DNA from: Myxococcales bacterium
Lineage (GTDB): Bacteria > Myxococcota_A > Polyangia > Fen-1088
NCBI GenBank assembly: GCA_003158735.1
Contig: PMLB01000244.1
Coordinates: 31,921-71,955, forward strand
Direction of reading: 5' to 3'
Length of the DNA stretch: 40,035 nt
A model generated the notes under the pieces. It worked only from the letters and a program-made list of their open reading frames with translations. It made no database searches and was not told the origin of the DNA. This document shows, one piece after another, positions 23,473 to 31,793 of this stretch; the stretch's first letter is position 1, and every line of letters begins with the position of its first letter. The position numbers were made by a program, and so were the translations under genes.

Positions 23473-25376
23473 AGCTGCTGCCCAAGTTTGCGCTCCTCTC
23501 CATCGGCGTGGCCGCGGTGCCGCTGGCCATTGCCGGCTATTCATCGATTCGGGTCAGCCAGGCGGCCCTGCGCGAGGCCATCTATGACCACGAAGTTCTG
23601 CTGGCGCGCCAGATTTCGGAGTACGTCAGCAGCCAGCTTTCCAACCTGCAGTCCACCCTGTCGGTCGAGACGCGCATTCTCGACTTGACCCGCGTGGGAG
23701 GCACGCTGCCGACCGCGCAGGCCCTGCGTAAGTTTCTCCAGTTGGTCTACCACCAGAGCGACGATTTCAGCGTGGTGGCTTTGCTCGACACCGAGGGACA
23801 GCCGGTGGTTCAGGCTGCTTTCCAGTCGGTCGCACCCAGAAACGATTCCTTCGGAACCCATGAGATCGTTTCGACCGACGACGTGGCCCAACTCCCCGGG
23901 CATGTTTCCGTCGAGGCGGTTCTGCGCGATGGGAGCGCGGTGGGTACGATCTTCTTGGCCGGCAGCGCGCATGTGCCGCATGTGGTGCTGGCGGTCCGCT
24001 ACCAGGGGGTGGCCGACGAGGATCCCCGCATCATCGTAGCCGCTGTGTCCCTGCGCCGCATCGCCGATCATCTGGCTTCGCTTTCGTCGATCGACACCGA
24101 CATGTTGCTTCTCGATCGCGAGAGCCGCACGGTGGCTTCCGGCAGGGCTCTGGGTGCGGCCCGGCCCGAACCCAAGCGCTTGCCGCAGGGCAAACCAGGC
24201 TCGCTGCCGCCCGAGTGGTTCGTAGCCGAGTACCCCAGCCACGGCCACTCGGTCATCGGGGCCTACGTGCCGGCGCTCACCTTTGGCCTGGGTGTGGTCG
24301 TCGAACGCTGGGTCGAGTCGGCGTTACGACCCGCGCGGCGGCTCGGCTGGACCACCATTTACTGGGTGGGGGTGGCGGCCTTCGTGGCCGCAGTGGTCGG
24401 GGCCGCGCTGGCGCGCTCGCTGGCCAGTCGGGTCGGCACGCTGGTGCAGGGAGCGCGCAACATCGCCCAGGGCCAGTTGGACGCCGAGATCGACGTGGCG
24501 TCCAACGACGAGCTGGGCGAGCTGGCCAAAGCGTTCAACTCCATGGCCAGCTCGCTCTCGGCGGCGCGTAGCGAGATCCTGCTGCGCAACGAAGAGATCC
24601 GGGGTTGGAACGTCACCCTGGAAAAGCGGGTCGACGACAAGACCAACGAACTACGCGACGCCCAGGATCTCTTGCTGCGCTCGCGCTCGCTGGCGGCCAT
24701 CGGTTCGCTAGGCGCCGGGGTCGCGCACGAGATCAACAATCCGCTGACCGGCGTGCTGGGCCTGGCGCAGATCCTGTTAGCCGATCTGCCCGAGGGCCAT
24801 CCGGTCCGGCCCTTGATCAAGGACATCGAGGAGCAGGCCACGCGCATTCAGGGCATCGTGGCCAATTTGTTGCGCTTCTCGCAGAAGCAATCGGGCGAGC
24901 ACTTCCGCCCCTTCGATCTTTCCGAGGTTGTTCACGACGCGCTCGAGCTGTGCGGGACCAAGGCCCTGGCCGATGCGGGCATTGCCGTGGTGAAGCACAT
25001 CCCCAGCCCCAGCCCGCTCATCCGGGGCAGTGCCTTGCAGGTGCAGGCCGCGCTCATTCAGCTCATCCAAAACGCCAGGGCGGCCATGGACTCGGGCGGC
25101 ACCCTGACCCTGGAGACCACGCAGCCCGACGACAAGCTGCTTCGACTGCGCGTGAGCGATACCGGACACGGCATCAAGCCCGAGCAACTGTCACGCATCT
25201 TCGATCCCTTCTTCACCACCAAGGCGCAACGAACCGACACCGGCATCGGCCTCTCCATGGTGCACAAGATCATCGAGGATCATGAGGCCACTATCCGGGT
25301 CGAGAGCCAGGTGGGCCAAGGCACGACCTTCTGGCTGACTTTTCCCATCGCTGAGGGAGCCAGTCTCCTCGCATGA
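23469..25376 (+). CDS. Membrane sensor histidine kinase with extracytoplasmic sensor, HAMP, HisKA and HATPase domains
   Basis: The product has 635 residues. A first membrane segment spans about 6-25 and a second about 295-320, enclosing a periplasmic sensor of roughly 270 residues that looks like a dCache/PAS-type fold. A HAMP domain (about 320-372, ending NDELGELAKAFNSMASSL), a coiled coil, HisKA with His420 (GAGVAHEINNPLTG) and HATPase_c (NARAAMDSGG; DTGHGIKPEQ; DTGIGLSMV) follow. It should autophosphorylate in response to an envelope signal. No response regulator is encoded in the operon, so its partner lies elsewhere. Both ends overlap neighbouring genes by ATGA, so it is strongly coupled to the TIG lipoprotein before it and the FecR-like protein after it. 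Confidence 0.92.
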   Translation: MKLLPKFALLSIGVAAVPLAIAGYSSIRVSQAALREAIYDHEVLLARQISEYVSSQLSNLQSTLSVETRILDLTRVGGTLPTAQALRKFLQLVYHQSDDFSVVALLDTEGQPVVQAAFQSVAPRNDSFGTHEIVSTDDVAQLPGHVSVEAVLRDGSAVGTIFLAGSAHVPHVVLAVRYQGVADEDPRIIVAAVSLRRIADHLASLSSIDTDMLLLDRESRTVASGRALGAARPEPKRLPQGKPGSLPPEWFVAEYPSHGHSVIGAYVPALTFGLGVVVERWVESALRPARRLGWTTIYWVGVAAFVAAVVGAALARSLASRVGTLVQGARNIAQGQLDAEIDVASNDELGELAKAFNSMASSLSAARSEILLRNEEIRGWNVTLEKRVDDKTNELRDAQDLLLRSRSLAAIGSLGAGVAHEINNPLTGVLGLAQILLADLPEGHPVRPLIKDIEEQATRIQGIVANLLRFSQKQSGEHFRPFDLSEVVHDALELCGTKALADAGIAVVKHIPSPSPLIRGSALQVQAALIQLIQNARAAMDSGGTLTLETTQPDDKLLRLRVSDTGHGIKPEQLSRIFDPFFTTKAQRTDTGIGLSMVHKIIEDHEATIRVESQVGQGTTFWLTFPIAEGASLLA

Positions 25377-26314
25377 ATCTCCGAGGCCGGCGGCCCACGT
25401 CTTCCTTCCAGATGGCGGTTATCGCTCTGGTGGTGGTCATTCTGGTGGGGGCCACCCTACTGTCGCGCTTCTTCTTCGAGCGGCGACGCACTGAAATGCC
25501 GGCCGGCTTGCCCTCGCCGGCGCCCCGCCTGCCGCTGGCCGAGCCCGCCCAGTTTCGGGTCAGTGCGCTGGCGGGCACCGTGGAGGCATTCCAGAACGGC
25601 CAGTGGTACGTGGCGCGCGCCGGCCACCTGCTCTCGTCAAAAGATGTCGTCCGCACCCATGGCGGCTCCCGCGCGCTTCTGCGGCGTGGCAGCGTCGAGA
25701 TCGACGTGCGCGACAACATGGACCTGCGCCTCGACAAACTGGAAGAGACCACCACCAAGCTGGGCCTGCTGCGCGAAGGACGAGTTTCCGCCAACGTGGG
25801 CAAGGACGACGAGAAACTGGAGATTGAGGCCCTTGACACTCGCACCACCAATGTGGGCGCCGCGCGCTTCGCGGTATCGTTGGCGCCCAGCGGAAAAGTC
25901 AGTGTGACAACCGCCGAGGGGGCGGCCCGCTTCGAAGCCCACGGCAAGCACGTTGTGGTCCGCAAAGGAAACGAGAGCACGGCCTTCCCTGGGGTGGCCC
26001 CCAGCGATCCCGAGCCCATCCCCGAGCAGCTCTTGCTCTCGGTGATTTGGCCCGAGGACGACAAGGCCGAGGCCGTCTCCAAGATCCGCGGTCGCGCCAG
26101 CCCCTCGTCACGTGTGCGGGTGAACGGCGCGGAGACGCCGGTGGCGCCTGACGGGACTTTTCTGGCGCGCGTGCAGATCACCGAGCCCAAGACCCGCGTC
26201 CATGTGGAAGCCGAGGATGTCACCGGGCGACAGAAGACTGTGGACAAGATCCTGCACCCGGCTCCGCGCGCTCCCTCGCTGCAAACCTCGGGTGACGAGC
26301 TTTGGAAGGAATGA
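25373..26314 (+). CDS. Membrane-anchored FecR-domain protein
   Basis: The product has 313 residues. One membrane segment lies at about 13-33 after a short basic N-terminus, so the rest should be periplasmic. Residues of about 60-200 match the FecR fold (ALAGTVEAFQNGQWYVARAGHLL...DVVRTHGGSRALL...GAARFAVSL...VTTAEGAARF). A C-terminal beta-sandwich (IRGRASPSSRVRVNGAETPVAPDGTFLARV) resembles bacterial Ig-like domains. Classical FecR proteins relay a surface signal to an ECF sigma factor through a short cytoplasmic tail. Here no sigma factor is adjacent and a histidine kinase takes that place. The start overlaps the kinase stop (ATGA) and the stop overlaps the next start (ATGA). Confidence 0.85.
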   Translation: MNLRGRRPTSSFQMAVIALVVVILVGATLLSRFFFERRRTEMPAGLPSPAPRLPLAEPAQFRVSALAGTVEAFQNGQWYVARAGHLLSSKDVVRTHGGSRALLRRGSVEIDVRDNMDLRLDKLEETTTKLGLLREGRVSANVGKDDEKLEIEALDTRTTNVGAARFAVSLAPSGKVSVTTAEGAARFEAHGKHVVVRKGNESTAFPGVAPSDPEPIPEQLLLSVIWPEDDKAEAVSKIRGRASPSSRVRVNGAETPVAPDGTFLARVQITEPKTRVHVEAEDVTGRQKTVDKILHPAPRAPSLQTSGDELWKE

Positions 26315-28290
26315 CGAAAATCGAGCCGTTGCTTCGCGCCCGTGGGTGGCTGACTCAGTCGGCTGCCGGGCTGACCTTGGTTCTACTCTTGGCTGCGCAG
26401 GTCGAGGCGGGCGAGAGTTCCCCAGACGCCGCCACGCCACCTGATGCCGCGGCAGCCGCCGATGGGCCCCCGGCCACTGCCGCCGATGCTGGGGCGACAG
26501 ACGGCGTAGGGGCATTGCCTGAGAACGTTACGCCCGCGAAGGCAACCGACGCCGGTGCCAGCAAAATGACGATCTCAGAGAGCCGAGCCCCGGCCGGCCC
26601 GGCCCAGGTTCCGACCGCCGTCGCAGCAAGCCCGCCCGCAAGGCCGGCCGCGCCAGCGACGCGCGCCGAGCCGCTCCCGTCGGCAGCACGGGTGTCCCTC
26701 TCGCTTGCGGTACCGTCGCCGGTGCTTGGCATCGAAGACGAAACCGAGCTTCGCATCGTGGTCACGGGTGCTTTCGCATCACCCTTGCGTTTCCCTCGCA
26801 TCCTGTGCAGCGCAGGCCGGGTGGAGGACATGGTGCGCGAGGGACCGACCAGTTTCTCGGCCCGCTTTCTCCTGCCCGCGGGCCGCTTTCCCCAGCCAGC
26901 CATTGTGGTCGCTGATTTCTCGCACGATTCACTGATTCTGCGCGGGGCCCTGGCGGTGCGGCTGCGTGCCGCGGCCAGTCCGTCCTTTCACACCGACCCG
27001 GGCGCCAAGGTCACGGTGAAAGTCGGGGACAAAGAGTTCGGGCCCATGGTCGCGCCCGCCGACGGCAACATCCACGTGCCGGTGGTGGTTCCTCCGGGCA
27101 TCAATTTCGCAATTGCCCGCTCGGTCAACCGCGCGGGCAAGGCCAACCAGCAGATTCTGGATCTCAAGATTCCGCCCGCACAGCGTGCGTTGATAGTGGC
27201 CCCCGAGAAGCTGCCCGCCGGAAGCGTCGCCGAGATCGCGGTGCTGGCGGTGGAACCATCGGGGCGACTGGTCGATGCATCCACCATCACCCTGGCGTCC
27301 ACCGGGCCGCGGCCCAATCCGCTGGGCAGCCTCACCCAAGGAGAGGCCAGATTCCTGATGCGCGCGCCGGCCTCCCTGCAAGACCCGACACTGCACCTCA
27401 TGGCGTCGCTGCGTGGACAGCCCGACGTGAGCGCAGAAGCGGACGTAGTGCTGGGTTCGGCCGCGACGGCCCAGGTCCTGCTGCAGCCGGAAACAACCCG
27501 TCCCGACAGCGTTCCTCTGCGCAGCCTGCGCGTGTTCCTCAGTTCACAGGATGCCTTCGGCAATCCCACCGACGTGGGCGAAGCGGCGGTGCTGGTCGAC
27601 GGCCAGCCGGCTTCCCCCCAGGCCACCGAGGATGGCCGCGTGATGCTCACGCTTAGGCCGCCCGCGCTGCTGGCAGCTCGCGAATCCATGAACGTGGAAG
27701 CCGTGCTGGACAATGGGCACGCCACCGAACGCATCCCCCTCGATCTCTTCAAGCGCCGGTTGCCGCCTGATCCGGTGCAGGCTCCGCGCTACACGCTCAC
27801 GCCGCGCCTGGGCTTCTTGTGGAATTTGCAACAAGCACCGGGCCTCGCGCTGTTCGTCGAGGCGATGGCCTCGCTCCACCCCAGCCTGACTGGTTTCGCC
27901 TTGGGCGCAACTGTCGGCTACCTGCACTCCAGCATTTTCTCCTCGAACAAGGCGGGCCAGGGTGACGTCGTGCTTGACCAGCTTCCCCTGCTGGCCCAAG
28001 CCCGCTATCGCCGCCGCTACAATCGACTCGGCTTGTCGGTTGGCGCGGGTGCCGGAATGGTACTGGGGCGGGCTAACCTTCACGCTTTCGATCGCGAAAT
28101 TGCGGGGTACAGCGTGGCCTTTGCCGCCGAAGGCTCGACTGAAGCCGCCTTGCTCTTGCACCGGTCGCAGGTGGTCTTCGGCCTGCGCTACCTGGCCATG
28201 TCTTTGGGCAAGCTGTCGAGTGGCGACGTGATTGTGGGCAACACCGGCGGCTTCATTGTGGATGCCGGGTACCGGATTGGGTGGAGGTAG
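26311..28290 (+). CDS. Predicted outer-membrane protein with Ala/Pro linker, Ig-like region and C-terminal beta-barrel-like domain
   Basis: The product has 659 residues from the ATG at 26311, which directly follows GGAAGGA and overlaps the FecR gene stop. A signal peptide of about 33 residues is followed by an Ala/Pro/Asp-rich stretch (about 35-125), typical of a flexible periplasmic spacer. Residues of about 130-480 are beta-rich, Ig-like modules. From about 490 (YTLTPRLGFLWNLQQAP) to the end, alternating strands such as GFALGATVGYL, LGLSVGAGAGMVLG and GGFIVDAGYRIGWR look like an outer-membrane beta-barrel that closes near the C-terminus. Its last 41 bp are duplicated exactly at 34344-34384. 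As the final gene of the operon it could link an outer-membrane state to the kinase. Confidence 0.75.
   Translation: MTKIEPLLRARGWLTQSAAGLTLVLLLAAQVEAGESSPDAATPPDAAAAADGPPATAADAGATDGVGALPENVTPAKATDAGASKMTISESRAPAGPAQVPTAVAASPPARPAAPATRAEPLPSAARVSLSLAVPSPVLGIEDETELRIVVTGAFASPLRFPRILCSAGRVEDMVREGPTSFSARFLLPAGRFPQPAIVVADFSHDSLILRGALAVRLRAAASPSFHTDPGAKVTVKVGDKEFGPMVAPADGNIHVPVVVPPGINFAIARSVNRAGKANQQILDLKIPPAQRALIVAPEKLPAGSVAEIAVLAVEPSGRLVDASTITLASTGPRPNPLGSLTQGEARFLMRAPASLQDPTLHLMASLRGQPDVSAEADVVLGSAATAQVLLQPETTRPDSVPLRSLRVFLSSQDAFGNPTDVGEAAVLVDGQPASPQATEDGRVMLTLRPPALLAARESMNVEAVLDNGHATERIPLDLFKRRLPPDPVQAPRYTLTPRLGFLWNLQQAPGLALFVEAMASLHPSLTGFALGATVGYLHSSIFSSNKAGQGDVVLDQLPLLAQARYRRRYNRLGLSVGAGAGMVLGRANLHAFDREIAGYSVAFAAEGSTEAALLLHRSQVVFGLRYLAMSLGKLSSGDVIVGNTGGFIVDAGYRIGWR
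28248..28288 (+). repeat. Left 41-bp direct repeat (island boundary)
   Basis: This is the last 41 coding bases before the stop of the outer-membrane protein gene, and it is identical to 34344-34384. The two copies bound a 6.1-kb segment. In an island model this is the left attachment-like site. Confidence 0.9.
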
Positions 28291-28405
28291 GGTTAGTCGC
28301 CTTTTCGCAGCCATTTCACAGTCAGATCTTGGTGAGCTTTGAGGCACAGTTTCGGGTGAACGGACTCCATGCTACGTTGTCCTTGAACTGCCATTCGGTG
28401 ACCCT

Positions 28406-29080
28406 ATGAAACTTGTGGCGTCTGTTTTTGCGCTTTCGACTTTCGCCCTCCTGGCACCAGGCTGCGGCGGCAGCAGCGGCTCAAGTTTGGCGCTAAGCAG
28501 TGGCTCGGATGGCGGGCGTTGCCCTGCTTTCGCCGCCTGCGGTGGCACCATCACGCCTGGCACGTACACGATCACCTCTTTCTGCGAGCACAGCGACCCA
28601 CTGCCAGCCGATAGCATTTGTCAGGGCGCAACGGTCTCGATCAGCGGCGTCGACCTCAGCGGAACTCTCACGTTTTCCGATGCCACGAACCATTTCACCT
28701 ACGGAAACGAGACCATTCATTCAGTGCTGTATATGCCCGCCTCGTGCATGGGCAATCCCGCGGGACCGACGACCTGTAGCGATTTGCAACAAAGGCTTGA
28801 GCCCGACCCAGCCAGCACTTCGACCACGGCCATCGCCGTCACCTGCTCTGGGACGAGTAGCTGCACGTGCATGGAGGCGGGAAACAAGACCATATCTGCC
28901 GCGGGTACCTACAGCGCACCAGCTACCGATCTGACCTTTTCGCCCAACGACAACAGTGGCTCCGACATATCTGGCACCCCTATCGGTTACTGCGTATCAG
29001 GCACACAGATCGCCCTGAGCGCGACCAAACAAGACGGGGCTGCTGGCGTGAGCCTCTCTATGGTTCTCAAGCGGCTGTAG
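28406..29080 (+). CDS. Hypothetical lipoprotein
   Basis: The product has 224 residues. The signal peptide MKLVASVFALSTFALLAPGC ends in a lipobox-like APGC. The mature part starts with a Ser/Gly linker, followed by a beta-rich, Cys-containing domain (Cys pairs around CPAFAACGG, SICQG, SCMGN, CSGTSSCTC). I recognise no family or catalytic motif. The even spacing of Cys suggests disulfides in an exported protein. It lies inside the repeat-bounded segment and converges on another small lipoprotein gene, with a short hairpin between their stops. Its function is unknown. Confidence 0.7.
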   Translation: MKLVASVFALSTFALLAPGCGGSSGSSLALSSGSDGGRCPAFAACGGTITPGTYTITSFCEHSDPLPADSICQGATVSISGVDLSGTLTFSDATNHFTYGNETIHSVLYMPASCMGNPAGPTTCSDLQQRLEPDPASTSTTAIAVTCSGTSSCTCMEAGNKTISAAGTYSAPATDLTFSPNDNSGSDISGTPIGYCVSGTQIALSATKQDGAAGVSLSMVLKRL

Positions 29081-29109
29081 ACTCCCCTCGGAGAAAAGGG
29101 CTGGCGAAG

Positions 29110-29125
29110 CCGTCCATCTGGACGG
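29110..29125. terminator. Short hairpin between convergent lipoprotein genes
   Basis: CCGTCC and GGACGG flank an ATCT loop, directly next to the stop at 29126 on the minus strand and 30 bp after the stop at 29080 on the plus strand. There is no T-run, so terminator function is only suggested by position. Confidence 0.35.
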
Positions 29126-29698
29126 TCAATTGCAGAACCTGTCGTTCACCCACTTCGCATCCAGCAGGGCCGCCCGCCCATTCTCTATTGTCACGGAGCT
29201 CCCATTTGGCCGCGTGAAGGTCAATTCGAAATTCGCATCGAAGTTATTGAGGGAGATCGTCACGCTGACCGTGCCTGATACCAGGGTCAGGTCTTCCTTC
29301 CCGAGACCAGCATCATAGGGCAGATACGAATCGTTCAAGGATGCCACCACAGTGATGTCGGGCGAAGGTAGTGCAATCACCTGACCGTTCTTGAACGTCA
29401 CATAGCTGAGGTTCAAGAGGAATGCCTCAAATCCCACGTATCCGTAGTTCCTATCACAGCCAAATGAAGGGCTTGTGCATGCGTCGGGCGCTTGCATGCA
29501 CTTCTCGGCTGAGTCACCAGGTTTTGCGCAGCCGATGGTGCCGCTTAGGGGCGGCTCCCCGAGAGTAATGGTTCCCGTGCTGATCCAGGTGCCTTGGTAT
29601 ACCCGCTGCGTCTGACACTTATCTCCATAGCAACCAGCGACAACAAGCCCGACAACCAGCGACGCCGACAAGCCATGGCGCAAAACCTTGTTCTCCAT
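29126..29698 (-). CDS. Hypothetical lipoprotein
   Basis: The product has 190 residues from the ATG at 29698; an upstream start at 29728 adds ten residues that weaken the signal sequence. The signal peptide ends in VVAGC, a good lipobox. The mature protein has several Cys (CYGDKCQTQ, IGCAKPG, KCMQAPDACTSPSFGC) and a beta-rich C-terminal half (ITVVASLNDSY, TLVSGTVSVTISLNNFDANFELTFTRPNG). No known family is recognised. It is the gene immediately downstream of the large broken lipoprotein gene on the same strand, with a 52-bp gap, so the two may have been one operon. Confidence 0.68.
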   Translation of the reverse strand: MENKVLRHGLSASLVVGLVVAGCYGDKCQTQRVYQGTWISTGTITLGEPPLSGTIGCAKPGDSAEKCMQAPDACTSPSFGCDRNYGYVGFEAFLLNLSYVTFKNGQVIALPSPDITVVASLNDSYLPYDAGLGKEDLTLVSGTVSVTISLNNFDANFELTFTRPNGSSVTIENGRAALLDAKWVNDRFCN

Positions 29699-29750
29699 GC
29701 TGATATCCAATCTTGCAGTTTCTCGCAAATCTGTTCAAGCAGCCGCCGCC

Positions 29751-31793
29751 CTACTGCGAGCTGACAACAAAATCGTCAAACGCCGCCTGTATGCCAAATG
29801 TTCCGATGCCAGCGCATGTGCCAGACCAGTTCGGACTGGAATCCACGAGTTGGTCAATCTGCAAGACCGCATTGAGTGACACCACTGCCCACAGCCTACC
29901 CGCAGGTGGATGCAGCGTGTCTGTGGTTGGGAAAACCCTCATTGTCAAGGTCGACCACCCCTGGGAAAACAACGAAGGCGAGCCGAGTGTCAGGCTCGCA
30001 ATTGTTCTGTCCACACCCCCTACGCGCCGGGCCAGAGCAATCGTTCCATCGCTACGCATGGACGCGTAGTATGCATTGTCCGGATCCTGGTACAGACCGT
30101 ACACGACGGCACCTTGGTTCACGCTCGAGCCGGAGTTTCCCGGGTTCAGCTTCACGAGCGCGCTGACCGTCCGGTCCTGGGGCAAATCTGAAGGAGCCCC
30201 GCAAATCGTCTGATCGTGCCACGAGTTGTCGCTGGATGTCTCCACAAGAAACGTCGTGTTCAAACTGCTGCTGCTGGTCCGAATCGCCCAAACGCTCTCC
30301 CCACCCTGTGTCGCCAACCACGAAGTCGCATCCCCTGCCTCGAAATCCGAGCAAACCAGCACACTACCTGCCACGGAGTCCGAGCAGGACTGCGCAACAC
30401 CCGCACAGAACCCTCCCCCTTGCGCGGCACTCAGGACTGCCTGCACCTTCTGAGTGTCGCTCCCGAACCCGCTATCGCAGGACGAGCCGAGTCCCTCCCC
30501 AGTGTAGTGTTTCAGGTACACCCCGCCCCAGTACTGAAACTGGTCGTTGTTCACCATTGCGTGAAGCTGGCTTAGACCGAACCCCTTAGGAGGCTGGAAA
30601 TTGTGGTCCGACGCGTAGCACGCAGTATCGAAGAAATCCAAGCCCTCCGGCTCATTCGTGTTCTCGTCGTCTCCAATTCGGAAGTTGAAAGGCCCAACGT
30701 TGTTGCCAGAGGTCGCCAGCACGTTGCAATAGGGTCCGACGCCGGAGGTCGGCGCAACGTCGCAGGAATCTGCGTCGATCGCGGTTATAACCCCATAGTC
30801 GTTGGACTCGATGCAATCAAAGGCCCAGCAGATCGCGTCACCTACAACACCAGTGAAACTCTCATCGCCCGTATATCCCGCAGAAAGGTAGAGTACCTTG
30901 CCCGAAGGCGAGAACACCCCTCCTTGTGCTGTCTTCATCGACACCGGGTAGCGGCGCAGACCGACGATAAACGGCGCGCGGAGGAACTTGAGCGTCTGGC
31001 TTCCCGTCGGGTGTCCCCATATCTCGGGGTCGAAGACCAGCAGGGCATTCGCAACATGATTCCCAGACCAGTCCGGGGCATCCGTCGAATAGAACGGATT
31101 GTAGGAACCATAGGCCGCGTTCAGAAGATAGTGTTCGTAGCCGGTCCAGATTTCGTTGCTTCCTGGCCGCACGGCAACCCACCCCCCCGAGTGTCCTCCG
31201 GGATCAATTCCTGCGTTATCCGCTGGTCCCTCCGGAATGAACCAACGGCCGACGTAGTTCAAGTTCACGTCGAGCACCAACATATACGCGTCATGGTTTC
31301 CGTCATGGTTACAGGGCTGGACAGGCACAAGCACGTAGTCGGTTCCGTTGACGGTCGCACGATCAGGGTCGCCAAAGTGGCTGTAGTCTCCAAAGACCCC
31401 ACCTACGACATCGTTCGGATCTGCCGCACGCCACTCTTGGCTGTATTCATATAGGCTCTTGCTAATGCAGCTTGAGCAGCTTCCCGAACCTTGCGGGATT
31501 GGCGCAAAAGTGTTGGGATCCAGCGTGGCAGAAATCCCGAACCACTCGGCCGGCGTATTGAGGTCGCAGTCCAGTGGGCATCGCCAAATGCGTCCCAGTC
31601 TATTGTTGTTGACGTGCGCAACGCAATAGGAAACCCCAGTGGCCCAGTCCTGCGTTTGACTTTGATTCTGCGTGATGAACCAATAGTCATGGTTGTGGCA
31701 GAGTCCCTCGTTGCCGTCTGTCCAGAAGGTGTGACCACCTGAACTGCCAGGATAGTCGCCTTGGAATTTGTATGAGTGGCTCCGCGTTGCCAA
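29751..31793 (-). CDS. C-terminal fragment of the broken lipoprotein gene
   Basis: This open frame of 680 codons starts at a TTG directly after an in-frame TAG and has no signal peptide, so it is unlikely to be an independent gene. It begins in mid-domain with SHSYKFQGDYPGSSGGHTFW and runs through a Cys-containing, beta-propeller-like region (VLDVNLNYVGRWFIPEG; GGVFSPSGKVLYLSAG; GVITAIDAD). It ends in a concanavalin/LamG-like domain (VLVCSDFEAGDATSW to GIQAAFDDFVVSSQ) typical of exported proteins that bind glycans. It overlaps the central fragment by 107 bases in another frame. Confidence 0.55.
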   Translation of the reverse strand: MATRSHSYKFQGDYPGSSGGHTFWTDGNEGLCHNHDYWFITQNQSQTQDWATGVSYCVAHVNNNRLGRIWRCPLDCDLNTPAEWFGISATLDPNTFAPIPQGSGSCSSCISKSLYEYSQEWRAADPNDVVGGVFGDYSHFGDPDRATVNGTDYVLVPVQPCNHDGNHDAYMLVLDVNLNYVGRWFIPEGPADNAGIDPGGHSGGWVAVRPGSNEIWTGYEHYLLNAAYGSYNPFYSTDAPDWSGNHVANALLVFDPEIWGHPTGSQTLKFLRAPFIVGLRRYPVSMKTAQGGVFSPSGKVLYLSAGYTGDESFTGVVGDAICWAFDCIESNDYGVITAIDADSCDVAPTSGVGPYCNVLATSGNNVGPFNFRIGDDENTNEPEGLDFFDTACYASDHNFQPPKGFGLSQLHAMVNNDQFQYWGGVYLKHYTGEGLGSSCDSGFGSDTQKVQAVLSAAQGGGFCAGVAQSCSDSVAGSVLVCSDFEAGDATSWLATQGGESVWAIRTSSSSLNTTFLVETSSDNSWHDQTICGAPSDLPQDRTVSALVKLNPGNSGSSVNQGAVVYGLYQDPDNAYYASMRSDGTIALARRVGGVDRTIASLTLGSPSLFSQGWSTLTMRVFPTTDTLHPPAGRLWAVVSLNAVLQIDQLVDSSPNWSGTCAGIGTFGIQAAFDDFVVSSQ

